Shown piece after piece: positions 35,659 to 44,271 of a stretch of 64,000 nucleotides of DNA (positions are counted from its first letter, which is position 1; each line of letters begins with the position of its first letter). The notes under the pieces are model-generated. The model searched no databases. It was given only the letters and a program-made list of their open reading frames with translations, and was not told the origin of the DNA. Source of the DNA: JANRKB01 sp033763695 (GTDB taxonomy: Bacteria > Planctomycetota > Phycisphaerae > Phycisphaerales > UBA1924). The stretch is from positions 1 to 64,000 of the forward strand of contig JANRKB010000030.1 in NCBI GenBank assembly GCA_033763695.1, given 5' to 3'. Both the position numbers and the translations under genes were made by a program.

Positions 35659-36033
35659 ATGCTCAAGGCGTATCTGCTCTTCAACGGCGTGCTCTACATC
35701 CTCTTCGCGCTGTGGTGCACGATCGCGCCGGCCAAGACGGCCAACTTCCTTGGGCTGGACTTTCGCAGCGGTTCGGGAAAGAGCGAGTACATCACGGTCT
35801 ACGGCGGGCTTGAGTTCGGCCTCGGACTCTTCTTCCTTGCCGCCGCGCTGAAGCCAGAACTCACGCAGGCGGGCCTGCTCTTCTCGCTCATGTTCTACGG
35901 CTCGCTCGCCGTCTGGCGGATCTACACCTTCCTGACCGTGCCCGGCATTCTGAAGCCGACGTACTTCTTCGGCGGGTCCGAGATCCTGCTCGCGATCCTG
36001 GCCGTCGGGCTGTTCCTGACTCGGAAGCCCTGA
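35659..36033 (+). CDS. small four-helix membrane protein (DUF4345-like)
   Basis: 124 residues with four membrane helices: YLLFNGVLYILFALWCTI, GLEFGLGLFFLAAAL, LLFSLMFYGSLAVWRIYTF and EILLAILAVGLFL. It resembles DUF4345-type small membrane proteins, though I cannot confirm this without a search. ATG at 35659 has GGAG 10 nt upstream and follows the L,D-transpeptidase by 72 nt; the two may be cotranscribed. A T-rich tail at 36040-36060 follows the stop. Confidence 0.72.
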   Translation: MLKAYLLFNGVLYILFALWCTIAPAKTANFLGLDFRSGSGKSEYITVYGGLEFGLGLFFLAAALKPELTQAGLLFSLMFYGSLAVWRIYTFLTVPGILKPTYFFGGSEILLAILAVGLFLTRKP

Positions 36034-36135
36034 GCACGCTGCCCTTTTTCGATTCTTTTTTGCCCGATTGCCGAACCTTCTTGCGGGCCCGTGCGCTTGT
36101 ACGTGAGCACACGATGTTTTTCGCAGGGAGCGGCC

Positions 36136-36768
36136 ATGTCCACAGCACTCGACGCGGGTCCACAATCGGCGACGACAGCGGACGCACCGCGCACTGTCTC
36201 GCTGCCGCTGCTCGACTCACTGCGGATCGCGTCGCCATGCCCGGCATCGTGGGTTCAGATGGTCGGCGACGACATCACCCGCCACTGCGCCCAGTGCGAT
36301 CTCGACGTCCACAACATCTCAGCGATGTCGCGCGAGGACGCCGAGGCGTTTCTGCAAGCCCGAAAGAACGCGTCACGCACCTGCGTCCGCTTCTTCCGTC
36401 GCGCCGACGGCACCATTCTCACGCAGGATTGTCCAGTCGGCCTCGCACTCTGGCGTCGGCGTGCGGCGGCGGGCGTCTCGCGGGTCGCGGCGGCGATGCT
36501 GTTTGTGTTCACCGGTGGCATGATGCTCTCAGCCAATCGCACGCCGTGGCTGCCTGAACGCCTGCGTGCGATGGAGCCGTTCAAGACGGTGTCGGCGTGG
36601 CTGAACCCGATCGCGGCACCGGCACCACCAATAACCTCTGGCAGTTGGATCGCTGGCTTGGCGATAGCACCGCCGCCGGCACCAAATCCCCAGCCACCGG
36701 CGAATGGCGGCGTGCAGAAGAAGTCATCGAAGACGACCGCGCACGCTTCTCGAAAGGCCAACAAGTGA
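36136..36768 (+). CDS. cysteine-rich membrane protein of unknown function
   Basis: 210 residues. The N-terminal half holds a conserved block ASPCPASWVQMVGDDITRHCAQCDLDVHNIS with CPxxW and CxxC, then TCVRFFRRADGTILTQDCPVG with two more cysteines, suggestive of a small metal- or redox-binding domain facing the cytoplasm. One membrane helix follows (VSRVAAAMLFVFTGGMMLSA) and a Pro/Ala/Lys-rich tail. The N-terminal block is one I associate with short uncharacterised Bacteroidetes and planctomycete proteins. ATG at 36136 has GGGAG upstream. It overlaps the next gene by four bases. Confidence 0.75.
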   Translation: MSTALDAGPQSATTADAPRTVSLPLLDSLRIASPCPASWVQMVGDDITRHCAQCDLDVHNISAMSREDAEAFLQARKNASRTCVRFFRRADGTILTQDCPVGLALWRRRAAAGVSRVAAAMLFVFTGGMMLSANRTPWLPERLRAMEPFKTVSAWLNPIAAPAPPITSGSWIAGLAIAPPPAPNPQPPANGGVQKKSSKTTAHASRKANK

Positions 36769-37266
36769 TTCTCGCGTCGCTGGGCATCTTCATCGTCTGG
36801 GCCGCGTGCATGGTTTCGGGCCTGCTCTGGCCACAGTCCGAACTGACGCGTCAGGCGGCGATCGCGCTCGTCACGCTCCCCGTGGGCGTGGCGTGGCTGA
36901 TGATGGAGTGCGTCCACGCCGTGACGCCGCGCCGTCTCTTCGACCGGCGCCGACACGCGGCGTTCGCACGCCTCCTCCACGGCACTTTCGTCGGCACGCT
37001 CGGCGTCTTGCTCAGTCTGCTCTTCTTGCCTCTGGTCGATGAATGGTCCCCGGACGCGATCACGCTGGGCTTCGCCTCCGCCGCGGCGGCCTTGATCTGC
37101 ACCCTGCCGCGCGGACGCATCGCCGCTGGCCACTTGCCCGCACTGCGACTACGACATCGCGACCCTCGCCCCAGGCACGCCCTGCCCCGAGTGCGGCAAT
37201 GCCACCACTCATGCACCGGCGCGTGCTTCCGCTCACGCACAGGCACGCCATCCGGCTACCCTCTGA
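36765..37266 (+). pseudogene. membrane protein with C-terminal zinc ribbon, split by an apparent +1 frameshift
   Basis: GTG at 36765 overlaps the previous stop as GTGA. In that frame there are four membrane segments (ILASLGIFIVWAACMVSGLLW through SAAAALICTLP). After about 37130 that frame becomes nonsense, while the +1 frame reads TCPHCDYDIATLAPGTPCPECGNA, a clear zinc ribbon, to a stop at 37264-37266 just before the next ATG. The +1 frame is closed by TGA at 37093, so the shift must fall at 37096-37134. The related protein at 41889 has the same ribbon at its N-terminus. Either a sequencing error, a decayed gene or programmed frameshifting explains it. Confidence 0.65.
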
Positions 37267-37269
37267 GCC

Positions 37270-37893
37270 ATGCATGTGGTCTCGTTCTACACCGGTGACG
37301 GACGCTTCGCGGAGCTCGCGGCCAAACTCCGCGCCAGCTGCGAGAAGTTCAACATCCCCCACTCCATTGAGCAGCTCCCGTCTGACAACGACTGGATCAA
37401 GAACCTGATGCGCAAGCCATCGTTCATGCTGCGCAAGCTCGACGAACTCAAGCAGCCGATCGTCTGGCTCGATGCGGACTGCGAGGTCATCCAGTATCCG
37501 ACGCTGCTGGACGACAACTCGTACGACATGCAGATCTTCAACTGGGTGCCTATCAAGAAGCCGGACGAGCATGCCGCCGATCCGCTGCGCCTCGTCGCGG
37601 CGTCGGGCGTGGTGTATCTGAACAACACGGCTCCGGCGCAACGGCTGCTCTATCGCTGGATCGCCGCGTGCAAGTCAACGAAGCAGAAGGCAGACGACCA
37701 GATCCTGGACGTGGTTTATCGCGAAGAATGCAAAGGCAAGATCAACTGCCGCTGGCTGCCGCCGGAGTACAACCGCATGGACTCGTACTTCCCCGACGTC
37801 CAGCCGGTGATCAATCACATCTTCAAGGCTGGCGCGTTCTTCTTCACAGAAGGCGAAATGCCACCGGTGGTGCCGGGCACGCTGCCGCTCTGA
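37270..37893 (+). CDS. nucleotide-diphospho-sugar transferase-like protein
   Basis: 207 residues in a GT-A-like fold: MHVVSFYTGDGRFAELAAKL at the start, and IVWLDADCEVIQYP near residue 65 with a DxD-type metal motif, then GVVYLNNTAPAQRLLYRWI and DDQILDVVYRE, a pattern found in nucleotide-diphospho-sugar transferases (PF03407-like). The donor and acceptor are unknown. ATG at 37270 is two nucleotides after the previous stop codon and has TACCCT 7 nt upstream, so it may be read both from the operon and from its own start. Confidence 0.78.
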   Translation: MHVVSFYTGDGRFAELAAKLRASCEKFNIPHSIEQLPSDNDWIKNLMRKPSFMLRKLDELKQPIVWLDADCEVIQYPTLLDDNSYDMQIFNWVPIKKPDEHAADPLRLVAASGVVYLNNTAPAQRLLYRWIAACKSTKQKADDQILDVVYREECKGKINCRWLPPEYNRMDSYFPDVQPVINHIFKAGAFFFTEGEMPPVVPGTLPL

Positions 37894-37911
37894 CGCCGCG
37901 GCCCGCGAATC

Positions 37912-38472
37912 TCACTCCACCGTCACGCTGGAGCGGATGGCATCGATCTTCTTCTTGCCGATGCCCTTGACGCGATCAAGGTCAGTCAGCTTCTTGAACG
38001 CGCCGTTCTTGGTGCGATCTGCAATGATCGCCTGAGCGAGCTTGGGTCCGATGCCCGGAAGCAAGGCGAGTTGCTCGGCGGTCGCGACGTTCAGATTGAT
38101 CCGCTCGCCGATCGCGCGTGCCGGCCCGGGCTGCTGAACGATCTCGACGGGCTTGTGTTCTGGCGCACGCACGATCGCAGGGGCAGGCGGAGCCGTCTCC
38201 ACCTTCTTGGCGTTCTCGTTCGTGGCGGCCGAAGGCGTCTGGCTCGCGCCAGCGTCAGGCGTGCCCGGCACGGGCTCGGCAGCCGTCTGCGCCGCGTCGC
38301 TCCGAGTCACCTGTGCCGCGTGCGCGACATGCAGTGCCTGGGCTGGATTCAAGATCCGCCATGCGCCGCCCGCCACGGCACACGCCGAGAGCACCCCGGC
38401 GGCCAACCAAGCCACGCGAACTGCACGAGCCTTGTTGCGAACCGGGCGAGAATGAAAGACTGCGCTTGGCAT
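37912..38472 (-). CDS. ComEA-like helix-hairpin-helix DNA-binding protein
   Basis: 186 residues. One N-terminal membrane anchor (AVRVAWLAAGVLSACAVAGG) is followed by a Pro/Ala-rich linker and a C-terminal pair of helix-hairpin-helix motifs: INLNVATAEQLALLPGIGPKLAQAI and FKKLTDLDRVKGIGKKKIDAIR. This is the ComEA layout, in which the exported HhH domain binds double-stranded DNA during uptake. No other competence gene is nearby. ATG at 38472 has a good GGAGG about 5 nt upstream. Function in DNA uptake is inferred from architecture. Confidence 0.85.
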   Translation of the reverse strand: MPSAVFHSRPVRNKARAVRVAWLAAGVLSACAVAGGAWRILNPAQALHVAHAAQVTRSDAAQTAAEPVPGTPDAGASQTPSAATNENAKKVETAPPAPAIVRAPEHKPVEIVQQPGPARAIGERINLNVATAEQLALLPGIGPKLAQAIIADRTKNGAFKKLTDLDRVKGIGKKKIDAIRSSVTVE

Positions 38473-38509
38473 CGTGCCTCCGAGGTGCGTCCTGTCGCGA
38501 GCAACGAGA

Positions 38510-40207
38510 CTACACGATCGGTCGACCCTCTCGCAACGCTTGACGAATCCCTGCAAGTCGTGCGGCGATGGCTCGCGGCAGCCCTGCTTGCGACATCAGC
38601 GCGCCCCCCGCCATCTCCGGGCGGGCCTCTCGCGGGACATCCATCAGTTCCTGCCAGCAGACGCTGATCACGCTGGGCTTGGAGAGAGCGATCGCCGCGG
38701 CTCGTGCGGCCCATTCGCTCTGCGTCGTCTCGCTCCACTCGCCCCGCCAGCGCCCAGGGTACTGCAGTTCGCCGCGTTCTTCAGCCGCCGGATCCTCGGC
38801 CTCGGGAGCGAGCGGCTGGCTGGGTGCGCCAATCGCGGTGACCGCGAGCGGTTTCTCAAACGCGGCGTACCGGTCGAGCAGCGCGGAGAACGCCATCAGA
38901 TCGCGCGTGCTGCGTCCCTGATTGGGCAGCCCCATCTGGACGCGCAGACCGACAACGTCGATCGGCATGCCCGCCTGCAGAATCGTCTCGGTATAGAACA
39001 GCGGCGGCATCGATCGGCGCTGGCGGGCGTAGTACTCGCCCCAGGGCTGATCGATCTCAAGTTGAATCTTGGCCGTCGGATGCAGTTTGCGCACCAGCAT
39101 CACGCAGACCTTGGTCAGGTCCACGATTTGATCAAACGAGAACTTGAAGTTCGAGTTGACCTGCAGGCCCGACGCGACCGTCCAACGTGCGATCGTGCGG
39201 CGATAGCGCGTCACGATCTGCTGCACATGCTCGGCCACCATCTCACGGAACGTCTCGTAGTCGTTCTCCCAGATGTAGAGGAACTCGGGCACGGCACTTG
39301 GGCGCAGGTCCAGAATCGGCCCCGCAACCACGGGCACCCGGGCCGTCCGCACCGCCCACTCGATCCAGCGATCGGTCGGCGCGAAGTGATACTTGCCCTC
39401 GGCCGGCTCCATGTCGGCCCAGCGCATGGGCATCGTGATGAAGTCGCAGCACTGCGACACGACGCGCTGCGCCGCCTCGCTGAAGACTGCCGGGTTGATC
39501 GCGACACCGACGGAAGGCTGCACCGGCACCACCGTCGTGCCCGAGCCGGGGATGGCGATCGACGCGCCCTGCGGCGGCGGATCCCCCGTCAGCTTGGTGT
39601 ACTGATGGACCGCGTCGCGATACAGATCGCCCGCGAGCCGCCGCGGCACCTGACGCTCGGCATGACGGGCGGCGAGCTTCTCACCCGCATCAATCGCGAG
39701 CGCAAGCGCCCGCAGCGCGAGCAGGTCGGCCTTGCCACGCGGGCACACCTCGCCGGGTGCCATGTGAGTCCGACTGTGATTCGGGCGATCGGCGACCAGC
39801 GCCTCGGTGAACACCAGGCGTGCCTGCTCGAACTCCGCCATCACCGGATCGTCCGACGACAGGTCGGTCATGCCCCACTCTTCCAGTTTGTTGAGGAAGA
39901 GCATGATCCGGTGGCGTGCCAGTTCAAGACTCAGCAGATACGGCTCATCGCGCTCGGGCAACAGGCACGTCTGGAGCGTCAGCAAGCCCAAGGAAGCACC
40001 GCCCGCCACACCCGTCTGGGCCGGGACTTCGAACTGAACACAAAGCCCGGCCGTCTCAGGCGAGTTCTTCTGGCAGCGGATCAGACCCGGCTCGGCGGCA
40101 ATGGTCGCCTGGAACGCCAAATCGTCCGCGCCGAAAAGGTGCGCGTGCTTGATCGGGAATGCCTTGGTCGGCGTGCCGTCGGGGTCGAAGACCGCGAAGT
40201 TGAGCAT
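38510..40207 (-). CDS. GH10-like TIM-barrel protein lacking the catalytic glutamates
   Basis: 565 residues without a signal peptide. The N-terminal third is unassigned. From about residue 270 the sequence follows the xylanase (GH10) pattern: FITMPMRWADMEPAEGKYHF, where GH10 has its FEWTxxEPxxGxFxF-type motif, then FREMVAEHVQQIVTRY. Where GH10 enzymes have WDVVNE this protein reads WTVASG near residue 342, and where they have TELD it reads TAIGAP near 456, so both catalytic glutamates appear to be missing. It may be a binding protein or a diverged enzyme. ATG at 40207. It is divergent from ribD. Confidence 0.7.
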   Translation of the reverse strand: MLNFAVFDPDGTPTKAFPIKHAHLFGADDLAFQATIAAEPGLIRCQKNSPETAGLCVQFEVPAQTGVAGGASLGLLTLQTCLLPERDEPYLLSLELARHRIMLFLNKLEEWGMTDLSSDDPVMAEFEQARLVFTEALVADRPNHSRTHMAPGEVCPRGKADLLALRALALAIDAGEKLAARHAERQVPRRLAGDLYRDAVHQYTKLTGDPPPQGASIAIPGSGTTVVPVQPSVGVAINPAVFSEAAQRVVSQCCDFITMPMRWADMEPAEGKYHFAPTDRWIEWAVRTARVPVVAGPILDLRPSAVPEFLYIWENDYETFREMVAEHVQQIVTRYRRTIARWTVASGLQVNSNFKFSFDQIVDLTKVCVMLVRKLHPTAKIQLEIDQPWGEYYARQRRSMPPLFYTETILQAGMPIDVVGLRVQMGLPNQGRSTRDLMAFSALLDRYAAFEKPLAVTAIGAPSQPLAPEAEDPAAEERGELQYPGRWRGEWSETTQSEWAARAAAIALSKPSVISVCWQELMDVPREARPEMAGGALMSQAGLPRAIAARLAGIRQALREGRPIV

Positions 40208-40357
40208 GGAGGCGTGGACCCTCGGGGCGCGCCGGACCTTCCGGGCGGATGGGTATTGTCGCCTCCAAATCGGCGAACGCAAGCCCCGGCCAAAACTTCG
40301 TCCTCCCGGGTTCGGGGCATCCTCTGGCCCCCCATCGCAGCCTCCAATAATCCGCCC

Positions 40358-41479
40358 GTGACTCTTGAACGCCGAATGCTCGATCTTGCCGCCCGGCACG
40401 CCCTGCGTGCCCAGGGCGACGTCGAGCCGGGCACCCTTGTCGGATGCGTGATCGAACGAGACGGCACCGTGCTTGCGATAGGCCACCATCGCCGTCACGG
40501 CGGGCCGCATGCGGAGCGTGAAACTCTCGACGTGTGCGCCTCAAAAGGCATCGATCCGCGTGGCGCGACGATGTATGTCACGCTCGAACCCTGCAACGCC
40601 CACGGCAAGAACCCGCCGTGTGTCGACGCGGTGCTCGCGGCGGGGATTCGCAGGGTCGTCTACGCCTGTGCAGACCCCAACCCGCTCAAAGCCGGCGGTG
40701 CGGCACGGCTCGCCGCCAGCGGCGTGATCGTCGACCACTGCGACGCCAGTGTGCTGGCCCGCGACATCAGCGAGCCGTTCCGCCATCGCATCACCACCGG
40801 ACGCCCGTGGGTCATTGCCAAGTGGGCTCAGACGATCGACGGCCGCATCGCGACGCGCACCGGCGAATCCAAGTGGATCAGCAGCGCCCGCTCGCGCAAT
40901 CGGGTGCATCGCTTGCGCTCACGGGTGGACGCGATCCTCACGGGTATCGGCACCGTGCTCGCTGATGATCCTGCACTCAATGCACGCGGCGTCCGACGGG
41001 CTCGCCGCATCGCACGCCGCGTCGTGTGCGACACCGATCTGGATATCCCGCTCGACTGCCAACTGGTGCGTACGGCCCGCGAGATTCCGACCACGCTGGC
41101 GTGTGCCGCCGAACTGAGTGTGGCGGAGATCAGACGCGAGAAACGAGAATCGCTCGCGGCCCGCGGCGTCGAAGTTCTGGGTGTGCCGACGCACGCGCGC
41201 GGCATCGACCTTGATGCACTTCTCCGCGAACTGCTGCGCCGTCACATCATCGCCAATGTGCTCGTTGAAGCTGGCCCCGGCCTGCTCGGCTCGCTCTTCG
41301 ACGCGGACCTGATCGATGAAGCCGTGGTCTATGTCGCGCCGATGCTGCTGGGCGACGAACTGGCCCGCTCGGTCGCTGTCGGTCGCGTGGCACAGAGCCT
41401 GACGGCCGCCCGACGCCTGCGTCTGTGCCGCTCCAAACGAGTCGATGACGATCTCGAACTGACGTATCGGCGCGTTTAG
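40358..41479 (+). CDS. ribD: bifunctional riboflavin biosynthesis protein RibD
   Basis: Deaminase and reductase of riboflavin synthesis, 373 aa. The N-terminal deaminase domain has the zinc ligands in HAE (PHAERETL) and PCNAHGKNPPC; the usual PCSHHGRTPPC is altered at two places. The C-terminal reductase domain shows WAQTIDGRIATRTGESKWIS and NVLVEAGPGLLGS. The start is set at GTG 40358 so that the residues before the deaminase match the family. It is transcribed alone, 150 nt from the divergent GH10-like gene; ribE, ribA and ribH are not nearby. Confidence 0.94.
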   Translation: MTLERRMLDLAARHALRAQGDVEPGTLVGCVIERDGTVLAIGHHRRHGGPHAERETLDVCASKGIDPRGATMYVTLEPCNAHGKNPPCVDAVLAAGIRRVVYACADPNPLKAGGAARLAASGVIVDHCDASVLARDISEPFRHRITTGRPWVIAKWAQTIDGRIATRTGESKWISSARSRNRVHRLRSRVDAILTGIGTVLADDPALNARGVRRARRIARRVVCDTDLDIPLDCQLVRTAREIPTTLACAAELSVAEIRREKRESLAARGVEVLGVPTHARGIDLDALLRELLRRHIIANVLVEAGPGLLGSLFDADLIDEAVVYVAPMLLGDELARSVAVGRVAQSLTAARRLRLCRSKRVDDDLELTYRRV

Positions 41480-41892
41480 TCGTAGCCGAGGCGTTCCAGA
41501 TCGTCCTCGTCAAGGCCGAACTGATGGCCGATCTCGTGTAGCAACGTCACCATGATCTCTTCGTAGACGGCGTCGTCGGCTTCGTCCTGGTCCCAGCCGC
41601 CCGCGAGCGCGATGATCCCCTCGCGGAAGAGATGGATGTCGTTCGGGCCTTCCGGAGCGTGGGCGACGGAACGCTCGGTGAAGGCCTCGCCGCTGTGCAG
41701 GCCGCACAGCATCGTCGCCTCCTCCTCGTGCTTTTCAGGCGGCACGCCAAGCTCGTTGAGCAACTCTGGCGTCGGCCGATCGAGCACGATCACCGGCACC
41801 TCGTCGAGCAATCGACGAATCGCCGGCGGGAGATTCTCGATCGCCTCCTCGAGCAGCACATCAAATCGATCCCGCTCAGCACGCGAGATCAT
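41476..41892 (-). CDS. small zinc metallopeptidase (MpxN/DUF1025 type)
   Basis: 138 residues with HEIGHQFG at 119-126, the HExxH zinc site near the C-terminus, and upstream VPVIVLDRPTPELLNELGV, as in the family of minimal gluzincin-like proteins previously called DUF1025. A third ligand may be one of the acidic residues after the site. Its stop lies 4 bp inside the end of ribD (convergent). It overlaps the upstream zinc-ribbon gene by ATGA, so the two are translationally coupled. The substrate is unknown. Confidence 0.82.
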   Translation of the reverse strand: MISRAERDRFDVLLEEAIENLPPAIRRLLDEVPVIVLDRPTPELLNELGVPPEKHEEEATMLCGLHSGEAFTERSVAHAPEGPNDIHLFREGIIALAGGWDQDEADDAVYEEIMVTLLHEIGHQFGLDEDDLERLGYD

Positions 41893-42848
41893 CGCGCTTC
41901 TCCGACGCGCGGAGCATCGTCAGGCCCCAGCAGATCCGACATCGACAGCGGCGGCATGACGATCGCGTGACGCAGACGCACACAGTCAACGCACACGCCC
42001 ACCAGACCGATCGTGAAGAGAAGTGACCCGACGGCGATCATCGCAACGCCGCTGGAACGACAAAGCTCGGCAGGCAAACTCGGCACGAGCTGCTGCGCCA
42101 CCTGAACAAGATCGCCAAGCATCGCGATTGCCATCGTGGTCGCCAGCGTCAGAAGCGTCTGGCGGTCGACGCGCCCGGTGCGCATCACGAGCGAGCGGGC
42201 CACCAGCAGCCGAGCCGCCGGACGCAGGCTGATCGCGGCGACAATCACGCAACACTCGATTGCAAGTCGCAGCACCGAGCGTTGGAGCAGATGGGGCGGC
42301 GTGTCCGCGTAGGGACGCACAAACATCGGATCGACCCGCGTCGTCACCCACCACACGAGCCATGTCATCGGCACGTAGGCACTGCAGCCGATCGCCGCGA
42401 ACGCACGGATCCGCCACGGGATGCCGCGATGCGGGTTGATGAGCACGAGCGAGCCGAGGCCCGACAACGCGACGCACCACCAGATCCAAGGCATCGTCCG
42501 ATGCGCCGCGGGGCTCAGAACGGGCAGGAACTCACTCACCCGCGAGATCCAGATGAGCGAGACAGCAGCCATGGCGGCAAACGACCAGAGCATCAGGCCC
42601 ACAGCCGTGACACGGGGGCGATAGATCGGTTGCAGTTCGCTCGCGTGCGGATCGACCATCGCGAGGATCGTGCCGCGCACCGGCGTACCGCATTCTGGAC
42701 AGACCGAGCGAACGGAAAGGCCCTTGAGGTCGTATCGGCAGCGGGCGCAGGGCAGCGTGCCCCGCAGTTCGCGCGCGAGAAGATTAGGTGGTGCCGCGGC
42801 GGGGATTGGCTCGCCGTGCTCCGCGGATTGTTGCTCGCCCCTGCTCAC
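41889..42848 (-). CDS. integral membrane protein with N-terminal zinc ribbon
   Basis: 319 residues. The start of the protein holds a zinc ribbon LPCARCRYDLKGLSVRSVCPECG (residues about 32-54), followed by six or so membrane helices (for example GLMLWSFAAMAAVSLIWI and CVALSGLGSLVLI). This combination recurs in Phycisphaerae membrane proteins; the split gene at 36765 has the same ribbon at its C-terminus. No catalytic motif is recognised. GTG at 42848. The next gene starts inside its stop codon as ATGA. Confidence 0.74.
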   Translation of the reverse strand: MSRGEQQSAEHGEPIPAAAPPNLLARELRGTLPCARCRYDLKGLSVRSVCPECGTPVRGTILAMVDPHASELQPIYRPRVTAVGLMLWSFAAMAAVSLIWISRVSEFLPVLSPAAHRTMPWIWWCVALSGLGSLVLINPHRGIPWRIRAFAAIGCSAYVPMTWLVWWVTTRVDPMFVRPYADTPPHLLQRSVLRLAIECCVIVAAISLRPAARLLVARSLVMRTGRVDRQTLLTLATTMAIAMLGDLVQVAQQLVPSLPAELCRSSGVAMIAVGSLLFTIGLVGVCVDCVRLRHAIVMPPLSMSDLLGPDDAPRVGEAR

Positions 42849-43004
42849 ACCTGGTCACATACCCCACTTCGCCGCACCCACGACGGGCGGCGGTTGCCTC
42901 GACATCTTCGCACGATGGTAACACCCGGCCCCGACTCTCGCACACGGGGCATCCCCGTATACTCGCGGGCCCGCGAACCATCGCGGCCCAGGAACGCGTG
43001 ACGC

Positions 43005-43922
43005 ATGGACCCGTTGATCGCCCGCCTCCGCGAGAACATCCTGAAGGTGTTTCTCGGCCCGCCCGACTCGGTGGACCGCGTGATCTGCTGCCTGCTCGCA
43101 CGCGGACACCTGCTCATCGAAGACGTGCCCGGCGTCGGCAAGACCCTGCTCGCGACGGCCCTCGCCCGCAGCCTTGATCTGTCGTTCGCCCGCGTTCAGC
43201 TCACGCCCGACATGCTCCCCAGCGACGTGCTGGGCGTCAGCGTGCTGGATCGGGCCACCGGCGAGTTCCGCTTCCGGCGCGGGCCGATTTTCACGAACGT
43301 GCTCTTGGCCGATGAGATCAATCGCACGCCGCCCCGCACGCAATCCGCGCTGCTGGAAGCGATGAGCGAAGCCGCCGTCAGCATCGAAGGCCGCAGCGTG
43401 CCGCTCGAGCCCCCGTTCTTCGTGGTGGCGACCCAGAACCCCTACAGCTTCGAGGGCACGTACCCGCTGCCGGAGAACCAGCTTGACCGCTTCCTGATGC
43501 GTGTTCGGCTCGGCTATCCCACCAACGCCGAAGAGTCTCGCCTGCTCGAACTGCGGCCGTCGTCTGGCGCACTCGGTGACCTGCGCCCGGTCATGACCCG
43601 AGACGACCTGCTCGGGCTCCAACGCCGCGTCGACGCTGTCAAGATCGATCGCGCACTGCTGGAGTACATCGTGACCTTTGCGAACGCCACCCGGCGCAGT
43701 GATCAGGTCCAGCTTGGTCTCTCGCCGCGCGGCTCCCTCGCCCTGGCGCAGGCAACCCGCGCGACGGCTCTCTTCAACGGCCGCGACTTTGCCGTGCCCG
43801 ACGACGTGGTGCAGAACGTCGTGGCAGTGTGTGCCCATCGCGTCATCCCCGCAGGCTTTGCGTCCGAGGACTCCACCGGCGTGCTGGAGCGCATCCTGCA
43901 CGGCATCGCCAGCCCCGCCTAA
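43005..43922 (+). CDS. MoxR-type AAA+ ATPase
   Basis: 305 residues. Walker A DVPGVGKTLL at about 40-49 and Walker B VLLADEINR at 99-107 belong to the MoxR class; the family motif ATQNPYSFEGTYPLPENQLDRFLMR follows. MoxR ATPases act as chaperones that help insert metals or assemble complexes, often beside a von Willebrand factor A protein. Here no VWA gene follows; a CDGSH gene comes next, 18 nt away. ATG at 43005 is downstream of a TATACT box at 42958-42963. It is the only member of a MoxR operon seen here. Confidence 0.92.
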   Translation: MDPLIARLRENILKVFLGPPDSVDRVICCLLARGHLLIEDVPGVGKTLLATALARSLDLSFARVQLTPDMLPSDVLGVSVLDRATGEFRFRRGPIFTNVLLADEINRTPPRTQSALLEAMSEAAVSIEGRSVPLEPPFFVVATQNPYSFEGTYPLPENQLDRFLMRVRLGYPTNAEESRLLELRPSSGALGDLRPVMTRDDLLGLQRRVDAVKIDRALLEYIVTFANATRRSDQVQLGLSPRGSLALAQATRATALFNGRDFAVPDDVVQNVVAVCAHRVIPAGFASEDSTGVLERILHGIASPA

Positions 43923-43940
43923 CTCTTCCGAGGCCCCCCT

Positions 43941-44204
43941 ATGGCTCGCATCGTTCGTCTGACCGCCACCGGGCCGGTGAAGCTCGACATCCGCGAGAAG
44001 CCGGTCTCAATTTGCGCGTGCGGGCTGTCCAAGACGTTCCCGATTTGCGACGGGGCGCACAAGACGACGTCGAAACTCGAGCAGCCGGGCCGCCTGTATC
44101 AGTATGACCCACAGACACTTGCGGTGATTCGCGACGAGCCCGACCCGCTCGGGACGGAGCAGTCCGACCAGAGCACGAACCCGCCAAATCACCAGGGCCG
44201 ATAA
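43941..44204 (+). CDS. CDGSH-type iron-sulfur protein
   Basis: 87 residues. Cys25, Cys27, Cys36 and His40 in CACGLSKTFPICDGAHK form the CDGSH motif that binds a [2Fe-2S] cluster with three Cys and one His. Such mitoNEET-like bacterial proteins have ill-defined roles in iron or redox handling. The tail (residues 60-87) is disordered. ATG at 43941, 18 nt after the MoxR stop; the two are probably cotranscribed. Confidence 0.9.
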   Translation: MARIVRLTATGPVKLDIREKPVSICACGLSKTFPICDGAHKTTSKLEQPGRLYQYDPQTLAVIRDEPDPLGTEQSDQSTNPPNHQGR

Positions 44205-44236
44205 CGCAAAAGTTGAAATTCCTTGCGCGTCGCGCG

Positions 44237-44265
44237 CAGACACGGCGCATGAACTGCTGTATTCT
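44237..44265 (+). promoter_or_regulatory. possible promoter of the 44.3-kb small RNA
   Basis: CAGACA at 44237-44242 (4 of 6 matches to TTGACA) and TATTCT at 44260-44265 lie 17 bp apart. It predicts a start near 44272. Confidence 0.4.
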
Positions 44266-44271
44266 CTTGTT

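Noticed and set aside
36597..36765. Upstream GTG at 36597 as start of the split zinc-ribbon gene
   Set aside because: It would overlap the previous gene by 172 nt; the GTGA overlap at 36765 is the more usual arrangement, although the longer frame cannot be excluded.
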